Origin: Anseranas semipalmata
Lineage: Eukaryota; Chordata; Aves; Anseriformes; Anseranatidae
Direction: 5' to 3'
NCBI GenBank assembly: GCA_013399115.1
Contig: VXAA01003307.1
Location: forward strand, 249,091 to 313,090
Length of the DNA: 64,000 bases
Numbering within the stretch: the first letter of the stretch is position 1; each line of letters opens with the position of its first letter. Under the pieces are notes generated by a model. The model made no database searches, was not told the DNA's origin, and worked only from the letters and a program-made list of their open reading frames with translations. The position numbers and the translations under genes were made by a program. Positions 27,246-39,849 of this stretch are shown here, in pieces.

Positions 27246-29989
27246 ACAGCATAACCTTTCATTTGAAAGAAATCCAAGGATCTTGGCTATCTCTTTATTT
27301 ACAGTTACTATTACTCAAATATAGGTGCTGAGCTTAGCACAAAGAAAATCAAGTGCTGGATTAAGCGCTGCACAGCAATGGGACAGGCAGAGTGAGATTT
27401 TACCCAAGGACTCCACTGAAAGAAAATGCAGACCTTTAGCATTCATCCATATCAGATAAAAGTATTTAACAGACAGAATCAAACAAATGGAAAGGATTTC
27501 CTTTCCTTAAAGCCTAAAAGATGTAAGCTGAAGACAGCTATCCGTTCTGCACACACCTTTAACTTTCATCTTTCTAATCCTTGCTGTGCAAGTCTCATTA
27601 ATTTAAACTCTCTTAATCCCTCTTAAATTTTATGTAATTTATACCCTTGGCTACAAATACATCTCCTATATATAACCTAGCCGTAAGACAGAACTTAACA
27701 TTTTCTTCTGCAATATAAACTATAATTCCTTTAGAATATATTACGCACTGGAGTGCGAATTCAAGAGCTCACTCCCGTTAAGAAATAATGTTTTCAATTT
27801 AAAAAAAAAGTATTAAAAAAATCAAGCAAGTCAATTAAGTTCTCATCTAGGCTCACATCCCTCCAACAGTGAGCTAACCATACATGTTCCATTGCTCTCT
27901 GCAGTTTAAGACAAGAGACAGGTGCAAGTTTTAAAAAAAGCACAAAGACCAAACTGAAGTTTCAATGGCATGGCACATCTCGTGCTAGTTCTACTAAGAA
28001 ACATAAAACTAATAAGCACATTTTTAAGTTACAGAATAGGTATAAAATCTCTCCAATTAACACCTCTGTGACTTTCCTTGTCCCTTCACTAGATACAGAC
28101 AGACAACCACTCTGTTGTTGTGTTTTAGAGAAGAGCTGAAAGATGGGCGAGGAAGACGCAGCAAGCTGCCCGTGGCCCAGCCCTGGCTGCGATGGGGCAG
28201 CCCAGCTCCCAGCGCCGGTACCGGAGCACGCGGCCTCCTCCAGATGTGCCGGGCAGCACCGACACAGGAACAGCTGCGTCCCCAGGCAGCCAGCTCCCTC
28301 GTCTTCCATTGGTTTTGCAGCACCATTGCCCAAAGACGTGACGAAGTGCTCGCTTTAGGAGGACATCGTGCTCCTCTGTGTCACCCACGCGTGCTCCCGC
28401 AGCCTCCCGAGGCCTGAGCGATCCCCGGCCGGCGTTCATGGAGCTCCGGGTTCTCCAGCCTGGCCCCGTGCTGCGACTGAAGCTGCATCTTGATTTCAGG
28501 GCATAAAGAGAACCCCCTGCTGTGGGATCGCTGGCAAGTAGAAGGTACAAGCCACCACTTGCCAGGTGCACATAAAGATTTCTCTTCCGAATAGATGCTC
28601 TCATGGGGAAATAAATCACAATTGCTGAAGCTCTCCCCATGCTACCAGCATTTATCAAGTCCTTTGTCAACTCTCTGGCACAGGTGCAAATTCTGTATGA
28701 AACCACAGGACTGACTCCTGCTGCTCTGCACATCTACCTCTGCCCAAGTGCCACCACAGCACCGGTACTCCAGGCACTGCAGCTACTGGATGAAGAATGC
28801 CAATTCTTCTCCATTCTGCTACAGAATGAAGTTGAGATCATGGTGATTTTCCATCTCAATTTTAAGCCAAGTCTTTCTGCACTGAAAGCCAGCGTATCGA
28901 ATTGTACTACTGGGCCCACACAACAGCTGTTCCTAACATACCCGTATTTTTCATCTTCTGACACTGAAAATAAGACTGCTCCAAAGCTGGTCCTTAGGCA
29001 GACTCCCTGTCGCTACCACTCCAGCAACAAATGGGACTTAGCTGCAAGTCCTGAACAAGAGGAAAATACTGTTTCAAAGCATTCAAAAGATCTATCTGAA
29101 GCACTTCAGTAGAGGAGCTGTTCTGACAAATGTTGGTTGGTCTACGTGAAAGTAGCCCACAACTTTTGCACAGAAGCATGGAACAGCATTATTTCAGCCC
29201 AGACTGGATATGCAGCAGCCGCCTGCAGCTGATGCTGCCCACACACACAAGTAGCATTTAGAGCATTTACAGCAACTACACCTGGAGAGAGCATTTAACA
29301 CATTTACATCTGTACGCATACAATGAAATTTTAGTACTTGAAACATGCAGCATCTCATAGAAAGTCAGACAAGATTTTACCTCTTCAGTTTCCATGGTTT
29401 TTATTTGGAATTAATCTCTGTTTTGCCTCAGCAGTGTTACTATACCACAGTGATCATTTTACAAAAAAGTAATATAAAACTACCAGAGTCCCTAAGCCAG
29501 TGCTTTGAACAGGAAAGCCAAAGATAACTATTCCTTGTGGTGGAACAAACAACTGCAATTAACTCTTAAAACACAGCATAAATGAACACACTTTTTTACT
29601 CAAAAATGAAGAATACAGCCCGCTGAATAATCTCTGCAATTTTCACGGACAATTTCATTTTGAGGAAGGAGTTAGCTGGCAGCAGCCACAGGTTAGACCT
29701 TGAAACCTTACACAAGACTAAAAACCTTACGTGAACTTTGCAGTAATTACGTGGCATGTCCAAGACATCCTGCAAGCTTCTACTTGTGTCCTCAGAGGAC
29801 CCAGATACTAGCTGACGCTGACAGTTTTGACCAATACATAAGCTGCTGGGCACAGGCATTAGCTAGCTGTTGGGGGTCAGGGGGAATTAATGAGATAACA
29901 GGTGTGAGATCCTAAGTCACCTGATCTACATTTCACAAAGAAGACAGGAGAGGAGCTCTACAAATCAATAAATCAGATTTACAGAAAAA

Positions 29990-30125
29990 CCTGTCAGAAG
30001 GTAGGGAGATATCTCTGTGCCACCTAGTCCAATCTCTAGCATAGATCAGGTCTAGTTTCAAATTCAGACCAGGGTGCTCAGCGCTTTGTCCAGTTTAGTT
30101 TTAGAATTCTTGGACAGAGATCCCA
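29990..30125 (-). mobile_element. Ancient CR1 3'-region fragment
   Basis: The plus strand reads as the complement of a diverged CR1 3' region: ACCTAGTCCAATCTCTAGC, then GGGTGCTCAGCGCTTTGTCC, AGTTTAGTTTT and GGACAGAGATCCCATAC. These line up in order with the usual reverse-complement landmarks (tagtccaacctc, ggttgctcagggccttgtcc, ttgagttttga, ggatggagattccac). The many differences point to an old insertion. It lies about 280 bp into the intron from the RERE donor. Element edges are approximate. Confidence 0.72.
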
Positions 30126-30315
30126 TACAAAACACAGATAATGAACAGAGTAGAAAGAAAAAAGGGCAGCTCATTTTTAAAGGAAGACCTAAGTTCATTC
30201 CAACAAATGGGATTTTTTTTTTAGTCCAAGTTTTGCATGTATATCCGCATTTGTCTCCAACGGAAATGTGGCCACCTGCTGTCCCCAGTACAATTATAAC
30301 CTAAATTAACAGCTA

Positions 30316-30872
<557 letters not shown>

Positions 30873-33800
30873 CTTGAAGGAGGAAGGGGGAGGAAAGAGG
30901 GGAAAAAAGCCCATGTTAATACTCAACATTCTTTTGATTTCTAGAAATAAAAATTAAAATACAAAGAAAACCCCACATTCTAAAGCAATTTAGTATGGAA
31001 AACACTAGACTGCAAAATACAAGACAGTCCTCTGAAACATTTGCAGAAATGATAGCTTCAAATACTTTACAGATACCTCGCAAGTTATCTCCATCCTCAA
31101 AAAGATCTAACTGCTGCTTAAAAATTTACAAATTCTTTTGCTCACTCTAGAAACATAATCGCTTCCTACAAAGCCGGTACAGAGCAAGCTGCTAGGAAGT
31201 CTTCCCTCTACTCCACATGCTTTTCCTAAAAGGGAGCCAACCTGTAATCCAGAGATTACAGGAATGAATGAATTGAAAATAAATCACACAGTAGTTACAA
31301 GCGCACTCACAAAATTTGTTTCTCCACGTATCAAAGACAACCTTTCATGCTTGCTTTACCAATAACAGGACACGTGGAGATGGATTTTATAACCCATCGG
31401 CTTCGCACATTCCATTTCCTGCTAGGGAATAGAATGGGAAAAAATAATCCCATGCTTTTACCTCCTTGATCATTTAATCAATACTCTTAACATCAACTGC
31501 ATTATTTTTTCCTTCAATGCAAGTTTAGATTTAAAAAAACTGGACTTGCTGTTACAAGAGCATTTGCAAGCTTAGATGCATGGGCCAGGATCCCAAACCA
31601 AAGCCAAGTGTGCAGAACAGTGCCCACCACCCACCCTGCCGTGGGTACCTTGGACCAAGTCCCCCGGAGACACTACTGCCTTATCGCAGCCAAACAAAAG
31701 GTTAAAAGGTACTGGCCCTATGCAGCTAGATCCCATTATTCTTTTGACTCAAAATGGAGAGTTTCCTTAAAGCGTCCTCTCTGGTGCTCAGATCGAAATG
31801 ATCGGACTGCCAGGCTGCACGCTACACCTTTGAGCGACAGCCAGCAGCACAAACAGAGTTTTGGGAACCTTCTTCAGAAAGGCCTCTAACAGAGAAGAGA
31901 TCTATTTAGCCTAGTTCATCAATTCAGCGTAAGAACTGGGCAATCCAGCATTCTGCTTTTAAGGGAAAAAAATAAAAATAAAAAAAAATTAAAAAAAATC
32001 AAGTATGACCAAGCAGTGAGGTATTCTGTAAATACTTTTTTTTCCTCACTTTTTTTTTTTATTCCTAGAACGCTGGAAGAGCTTGCAGAAAGCCCGTCAC
32101 ACACCCCTTCAGAAAAGATACTTGATATCCTGATATTCTAGAAGAGAATGCCACAGCTATATCTTGTAACCCTATTTTCTTTTCCTCCAGACCCCACTAC
32201 TATTTACTGATGGAGATCCTCCAAGGAGTTCAGGCCACTATCGTTAAAGACAATTCAGCCCTGCAGATTCTACATCATTAGTAAAAACACAGCCGCTGTG
32301 ACTATACACGGCCCTTGAATTCGTGTACAGAAGCACTAACCACATCTCCCCAGCACCCAACGTGTAACGCTGCAGGAACCTGAACTAGCTCTCGTAACTG
32401 GAAATGATTCCGCTGCGGAAGTCAGGGACCTAAGGAGGTTGAATGCTCATACATTAAGTATTTGAAACCACATCAAGAAGGAGAATGACTACTTTGATTT
32501 TTAATAAGTCAGCTGAGAAGTCGGTGAAGCTGTGTATGTGAAATGTCCTCAGTGCTACACGAATCCCAGACCACGATATATCCTCATCCCTGTTGACTGC
32601 TACCTCCAGCAATGGAAATAGCCAAAGAGAGACAAATTGCTTTTGCTGATACAGCTCAGGCTATGGCTGGAATCTCCCAGGCATTTCCTGAATGAACCAA
32701 TCATCCAGGTACGAAATGATTCTATTTTCTTTGCTCCTCATAGCAGCTGCCATCGTTCCGATAGCACACCAGGGGAACCCAGCGCAGCTCCAGGAGAGAA
32801 GACCACAATGAACCTGTCAATTGCCAGAGAAGCTGCAGATAATACCGATAGGAGTGGTCTACAGGGACTCCATAAGAAATGCCTTAAATTTCTAGAGGCG
32901 AGGAAATTCCCCAATAGCAAGCTTGAGTGTTTTTCTTCCCCCTATTGTTGTTGATACAATAAAATTCACTTCAGAGAGTAAATAATTATTTTGATTGAAA
33001 ACTAATTACTTCCCCAGGGCAATCTAAAATTACAGGTAGTGGTGTCTCAACCTATGTACAAGGGATCTTTGTGTGTTCTTCAGAGACTAGAAACTGAAGG
33101 ATATAGGATACGCCTGATAATTGAATTCAGTGACCTCCAAGGACGGATAAGATCCAGCCACTTACGGCTACTCTTAAATACTAGTTCCAATTCCCAAACA
33201 CTCCTTTCTGAGTTAGGTAGAAAAATGAGAAACTGAAGCCTAACAAAAAGTTCTCCCTTCCAGAGCTTTTCCCACTGCTTCTCATCTCACTTGCAGTGTA
33301 TCACTACCCTCTCCTGTTTATTAGAACTTGAACATTGTTTATACAGTCATTTTGGAGAGCTTAAAGACAAAGGAAAAAGAACGCAGAAAGCCAAGGAGCT
33401 AGTGCTTTTGTCTTGTTTTCAGTCACATCAAGAATGAAGGTAAACTAAACCCAAAGCTGGCAGTAACTGACAGACAGTCCATCTGTATTGATTTTATCTG
33501 CATCCTGAAACATCCCGAGGTCCTCCCTGCGTTAAGCCTCAAGGAACCCGAAGTAGCTGTGCAAAGAATTCCAGAAAAGCTGCCACAACGTCACTGCCAG
33601 AGGCTCCTGCTGGACTTGGCTTTGAAAGGAAATTTCAAGTGACCTGCTTTACAGGAGCGGAGCCCGACCGCGGGTCAGCACCGCACCGAGTGCGCCCTGA
33701 ACCCCACTGGCTGGCGGGCAAATCGCTTCACAACAGTAACGCACCGAGTCACCTCCCCTTGCTCCCTTTCTCCTGCCTTCATCATCACTTGTTATGGGCA

Positions 33801-36800
33801 CAGGCAAAACCGAGCTGCTAGCAGAGAATCCCTGCACAAGCTGCCGAGCCCCGGGTGCCGGGGTCAGGGGCTGCGGGGGGAGCACTGATGAATTCCAGTT
33901 CCCACCAGTAAAGAGAACAAGGCAAACCGCAGGAGTTAACAACTCCCACATAACTGCAGGCTTAAGTCCTTGCTGTTTCTCTCAGATTAAATTCAAACAA
34001 GGTACTCCAGTGCTTTTATTACAAGTCCAATTACTATGGTTTTTTCCCTTTTTTTTTTTTGCACAACACAGTTCTGCACAGAGTAACAGTGAATAACCGA
34101 AGCAAACACCCTATTCACGATTTAGTTTAGCGTGGGGCTCTGCAAGCACTCACGTGTGCCAGAACCTGCTCGCTGTCTGTTCGCTAGGAAGTCTCCAGCT
34201 CCGAGCACAAAGTGCCACCCGCACCCCAGCACAACCCCGGCAGGAGCCTTTTCCCAGCCAGCGCGTTTCTGAGCAGCACCAAAAGCCTCTCCACCTCACC
34301 AGGGTCTGTCTCATTTGACTAGCATTAGAAGACAGGTGGTGAAATCTCATCACAAGCACTGCTCAACTTTCCTACGCAAGTATGTCACATTTCTTAGACT
34401 ATTTTACTAAAAAACCCTCAATTTCAAAAATATTGCAGGATTAAACCGACGTCATCATGAAACAGTGACTATTTTTGTCTCTAAGAATAAAGCAGTCATA
34501 TAACCTCAAGAGCAGTTGCACAACCACTAAGAAACCTCAACCGCATAGCAGGACTGCCAGCAGAGCAAAGAAAAACTTTTATCAGCAACCACTAATTAAG
34601 CCACTGCTACCACAGAAATATTCAATAATTTACCATTTAAGCGATGACCCAAACACATTTTAAAGATCCCTCACTGCATTTTGCCTCTCCAGCGATACAT
34701 TTCCCACCCCTCCCTGCCCACTCTCTGTTCCCAAGCCCTGGCGCCCAGAAGCAGACGATTTACCAGGCAGAAGCACGCACCCATGGTCTGGAGCAGCCCC
34801 TCAACCCTAAGAGCTCCAAGCATCTGACAACCACGATTCTGCAGAATCCAACCGGAGCAGCTGCATTTCATCTCTCCCACACACTCCTATTTCACCCACT
34901 AACCACACCAGGATGGAAGGAGAATATTCATCAATACAGGGAGCACCATCTCCCCATTTAAAAGCTATACTGCTGCCTAATCACGCCTAACCAGAACATC
35001 AATGCTGTGCGCGCTTACCTGCTGCCTCAGCACTGTTCGTGAGTTACAGACGCTGTGGTGGGTTAAGAACTTTTAGCCTTCTATCCATGATTATGTATGA
35101 ATGATACGGAACCCATAAAACTAACGCTGTTACAAGAAGTACACAAATATTTTGAACCTTGTATTTTGTTTTCTAAAGTAAACTGCGACAATACATGATG
35201 TATATTGCCAAATACAGTAATTACACAGATGTTTAAATCTGGATCAGGCCATTAGAAGCAAATGCATTGAAAATCTTAGTGGTTTTTGGCAAGTTCGGGA
35301 GCTTGGGTTTGCAGTAATTTTACTCCTTGGCAGCCCTTCATTCTCACTGTACAAAACAACCACCAAAGTAGCTGCTTCTGTCATCATACTGCAGAAAAAA
35401 AATCAGATTACGGCCCCACAGGTTGAATAGTGTTAACTGCCTTTGATACTGGTTTACTGCTTCATCCATAGGGAATTTCTTAGAGATAAATCTTGAAAGA
35501 ATCAAGTCATTTAACTTAAAGGGGAACATTCACTTCACAATGGCTGAGACTGGTATACAAAGGAATGGAATAACAGCCCTGGCCCTCACTTAATACAGTA
35601 AAACCTCAGGAAATAATGTTAACCTCGCTGCAATTACACTAGGATTTATTTTTTAATTGGTATTTTTTAAATAATCTTGGGATTCATCCATTTATCCAAA
35701 TTTATTATGTATACTATGGCATAACTATCTCCATCTGGTATGCCATCAGTAAAAACTAAGCCTAAGTGAGGGGGTTCTGACACCAGCATGCTACTTGGAG
35801 TCTACTTCCACCCCAACATGAGTAAGCCTTCAGAAGACAGCTGACACGCTAATAAACCGCAGTGAACGAGATACGGGTACTGCATTGCACCAAGTCACAC
35901 CCGAATTAACAGAATGTTCCAGAGTTCAACTATGCCACTGTTAACTGCGGGCTACTCGCATTCGTGACCTACAAAGAAAAGCACAAGGAATTTCTCTGAT
36001 CCCAACGCCAGTTACAGCAGCCACAGGTCGTGCTGAGCCAAACGATCAGCACGGAAAGCAAAGGCTCCACTTAGGGGCAATGGGACGCGAGGGATGTGCC
36101 AGCGTCACCTGTACACGGTGCATGGAAGAAATCATTTAAAACCAGAAAACTCTAGGGCTGCCCTTACGGAAATGGTACAAGCAGGGGAAGGAATGAGCAC
36201 TGCAGATCAGGCAGAACATGCAAGTCTCACTGAATCAGAGTTGACTTCTCCCTTAAGCTGTGGGCTCCTCTGGACGCGATTCACTTGGAACAGTTCATGG
36301 CAAAGCCTTTGCTCAGCCTCAGGCACGCAGACGCTGCCCACAAAGCCCCCTCCATTACAAACATCAGCTGCTCCAGCGGGACGGGGGAGAGTGAGAGGCT
36401 GGGGAAGGAAAACTGCTCCAAAACCTGACTCCTGGGACACAACGGGGAGTTTTCGGTTGTTACAGCTCACCAGTCACACGCCTGCTTCCAGAAGAGCGAC
36501 AAGCACCAACCCAGCGTTCTTCCAGGGCCTACCGAGCAGCACTAGCTTCAGGTTGCTTCACGTAAGAAAAGGCCCTCAAAGTCTGCGTTCTAGGTTTACG
36601 TAAGATGCTGCATGAGAAGCAACAGAATATAAACGCTTAAAAGCAATGAAAAGAGTAACAAGAACTAAGTCCTGAAGTAAACCCATCCTAACAGCTTGTT
36701 TCTTTAATTCCAATTACTAAATAACACCAACTGACAATTCATTCAAGATATCATCAGCTTAAAGAGCATCATTTCCATAAAATACCTGTATAAGAACAAC

Positions 36801-36941
36801 CATTGTAAGCGGTCTGACACACTCCTAGAGGAGCCACTGGAGAATTTTATTTCCTTGTTTTCTTCTGGCAGCAATGCCCATGAAGTCCATACTGTTCTTT
36901 GGTTCAGGCACCATAAACCACATGAGAAACGCTTTCAAAAT

Positions 36942-36956
36942 AAAAAAAAAAAAAAA
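36942..36956. repeat. Poly-A run (A15)
   Basis: An isolated 15-nt A homopolymer within the upstream RERE intron, with no recognisable retroposed sequence beside it. Confidence 0.85.
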
Positions 36957-38538
36957 TGCAAGCAGAACGCAGACATTCATGCCAATTTAAAAACCAGTAA
37001 GACAAAGACCGGTAATACTTCCAGAGGTCAAAAGTCATTACCCTGCAACAATTCTTAAAACTCCTTGTCCTGAAAGAACTTTTTCCACCAGAAATAGAAA
37101 CTGTTTCAATGAATAGTATCTTCACGCTTTCCAAAAGTGTTCCTGTTCTATTTAACACAACTGTGACACAGCCTTAAGCTCTACAGTTGAGTTCAAACAT
37201 TAAAGGTCCTTGTTATCTTAAACTGTTTAAAAGTCAAACATAAGCCAAAAATGTGTTTGCAGAACCATTTGCTGCAGCTTTCTGCTCTCTAGCAGCAAAT
37301 GCAGACACTACAACTTCAATTCATATTCAAGTGCTCTTCCTCTTAAAACGTGCAGTTCTCCAGAGATGAAGAAACAGAGAAATTGGGATTCTGGTAGAAG
37401 ACAGGAACTTTACTTTACGAGGGCCAGACATGATGAGGGCACATCAGCAGTAAGCATCCCAAGTAAATACAAGTCTGACAGCACCTGCTTCAGCAAATCA
37501 CAGCACTTCGCTACTTGGTTTGGTATCCCCGAGCACATCAAGTGCTTGCAAATGCTGTTTTTATATAGAAAAGGTGTTTAACATTGCACAACAGTTTTTC
37601 AGACTAGTTAAAATTGTTACAAGACAAGTCCCAAGGAGGACTCCTCTGCCTGCAGAAGCTCAAGAGCAAGACTTGAGTGCAGAGGTGGGAAGGAATTAAG
37701 TAAGCATTAGTGAGCATGTAGATGCAATATAACAGCATGAAGATGTTTGTTGTATTCCTGTGTTTTCCTGGACCCCAGCAATGTGTAAGAGAGGAAGTAT
37801 TTGTCAGAACATACAAACAGAACTAAGACTTAAATACTCCACATCCCAGCCACATCATCACTCCAAGAGCCTAATAACCATTAGCCTCTTATCAGAAACT
37901 TCTGAGCCTTTGCACAGAAATCACACTGTGCACCACGTGGCTAAGTGCCATCTACGGACACGTTCCCATTTTTACATCCTAGATGTAAATACAAGGACAC
38001 AGGACTAGCACTATATTCCATTTCATAAGACGAAAAAAACTTTAGAAAAAGATTGTTTTTAAGTGAACCAGCAAACTATGCAGATATTAGTAACTCGCAT
38101 GTCGTTCAATTGCTATTTCCTATCATGACACGCTCTGTCTTGAAAGCTGTGCTTGTAATTTGAGTTTGGATGCCATGACACAAGACCCAAGTTTGTGCAG
38201 ACATGCTGAGACATTTCAGCTAGCGTAAGCACCACAAATTGATACTATTGAACAATAATTCGGCCGCAATTCTCAACTTCGCAGCATTTTCAATGTATTT
38301 GGAGGCTGATCTAAACACTTGTAGCATAGGAGGGAAAGCTTGAATTCCTGTCTTCTTGGGCATAAACATTAACCAGCTGGGCAATTTTACAAGGGAGGAC
38401 AGCTGTGTCTTCCGAAAGCCTCCTCCTCTGGCTCAAACAGAAACCAGAAGCAAACTGGACAGAGTTTACTGGTCTGGCCAATATGCCAAACCTGGGGCTC
38501 TACAGAGTCGGGACACAACATAAATAGTACCAAATACA

Positions 38539-38564
38539 GTGTGTGCGCGCATTACACACACACA
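38539..38564. repeat. Alternating purine-pyrimidine tract (GT/GC then TA/CA)
   Basis: GTGTGTGCGCGCAT is followed directly by TACACACACACA, giving two strictly alternating blocks of 14 and 12 nt with one phase flip. Such sequence favours left-handed Z-DNA, and the two halves are partly self-complementary. It lies in intron. Confidence 0.8.
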
Positions 38565-39831
38565 GTAACTAAAAGTTTTTGCCAGAGAATCTTATGAGAA
38601 ATCAAGCAGGCCTGATTTAGCCTTTTAACCATCATTTAAAGACCTGAAGTGCAGTTGTTCATAATAATTTTCTAGTGACCACTACCCCAAATTCACCTGG
38701 TTGACTTTTTCCTGCATTTTAAATCTAGTTCAAATTAAAGCTTCACTATTTGTCGAGATACAAAAAGCCTCCACGCCCTCCCATCCAAGTCAGGACAGCA
38801 TTGTCCCAGAGACACGAATTATCCCAGCCAGATCTGGGCACTGTGAGTTATTAAGTTACCCATTACACAGGGCTCTGCAGCAGATATACACACCTGGAAA
38901 CCATTCTCGGAGCAAAAGGCATACATAGCACCTCTGTGCACATTAATACCAGTTAAGAGGTTTAAATGCTTAAAGAGTCAGGTTTTAAAGATAATGTGAA
39001 AGCAATTCCAAGAGAAATGCTATCAGACTGAAAGAGGAAGGCAACTAAGCGTGCAGGGTAAAGACATGGAGAAGAGCTCCTCTTGTTTAAGCAAGCCAGA
39101 CAGATAAATCTTTTAACAAGATTTGTTTGGTCATGTGTTAGCGGTCTTAATAAACACAACAGGACCATTCTTCTGAGAGCTTTTAGTCTCATATTGCAAG
39201 ATAAAAAGGCACTGTATTTGGCAAATGCCAGATTAAAGGAAGTATGTGTGGCAACTGCTGGAACTGGAGTTCCTGCCACAGAGCTTTTCTAATTTTCTTC
39301 GGGGAAGAATTTTAAAAGTTTACATGCTTTTTAGTGCAAAGGACTAAATAAAAGTCAGCCCACAAAGACCCCCCCCCATGCCTTCGTTAGGTTTGAAGAA
39401 CTGCTTTAAGAAAACCTTCAAGATCACTTATGAAATGGGGCCTAACAAGGCAACACCAGGAGAAGGAAATCTCAGCTGCAACAGCCAGAACCAAGTACTA
39501 AGCTGCAAGTATCATAGCACAGCGTTAGCACCGCACTTCAGACACACGCTTGCCTGCTTCAAACGCACACCAGAGCAGCCTGTATCCAGCTTGTACTTCA
39601 AAAGATCCCACCTTTGATGATAAAGCTAATTAACCGCATGGGCTCCACCTCCCTGTGGAGGCACACAGAAGTTTAACCTTTAAGTTCCAGAAAAGGCTAA
39701 AAACATCTGTTATCAACTTTCTCCCACATTCTTTCCCTATCATCTACTTGCTGTTGAAAACAGGAGTTGCAGACGTTCAGATGACAAAGTATTTTAAGAG
39801 CTCATTCCAGATATCCCTCAGAATAAGCATT

Positions 39832-39849
39832 CCCCCCCCCTGCCCCCCC
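39832..39849. repeat. Paired poly-C runs (C9-TG-C7)
   Basis: Two C homopolymers are separated by TG. The minus strand therefore carries two long G runs, which can in principle fold as a G-quadruplex. Homopolymer lengths here may also be sequencing artefacts. Confidence 0.75.

Noticed and set aside
28125..28733. 202-codon minus-strand open frame
   Set aside because: Its length comes from a GC-rich patch (28.13-28.45 kb) that is open on several frames of both strands. No family resemblance or conserved motif.
28639..29112. 157-codon plus-strand open frame with fairly protein-like composition
   Set aside because: Frames of this size are expected about once or twice by chance in 64 kb of six-frame sequence at this base composition. 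It has no domain, no codon bias and no splice context.
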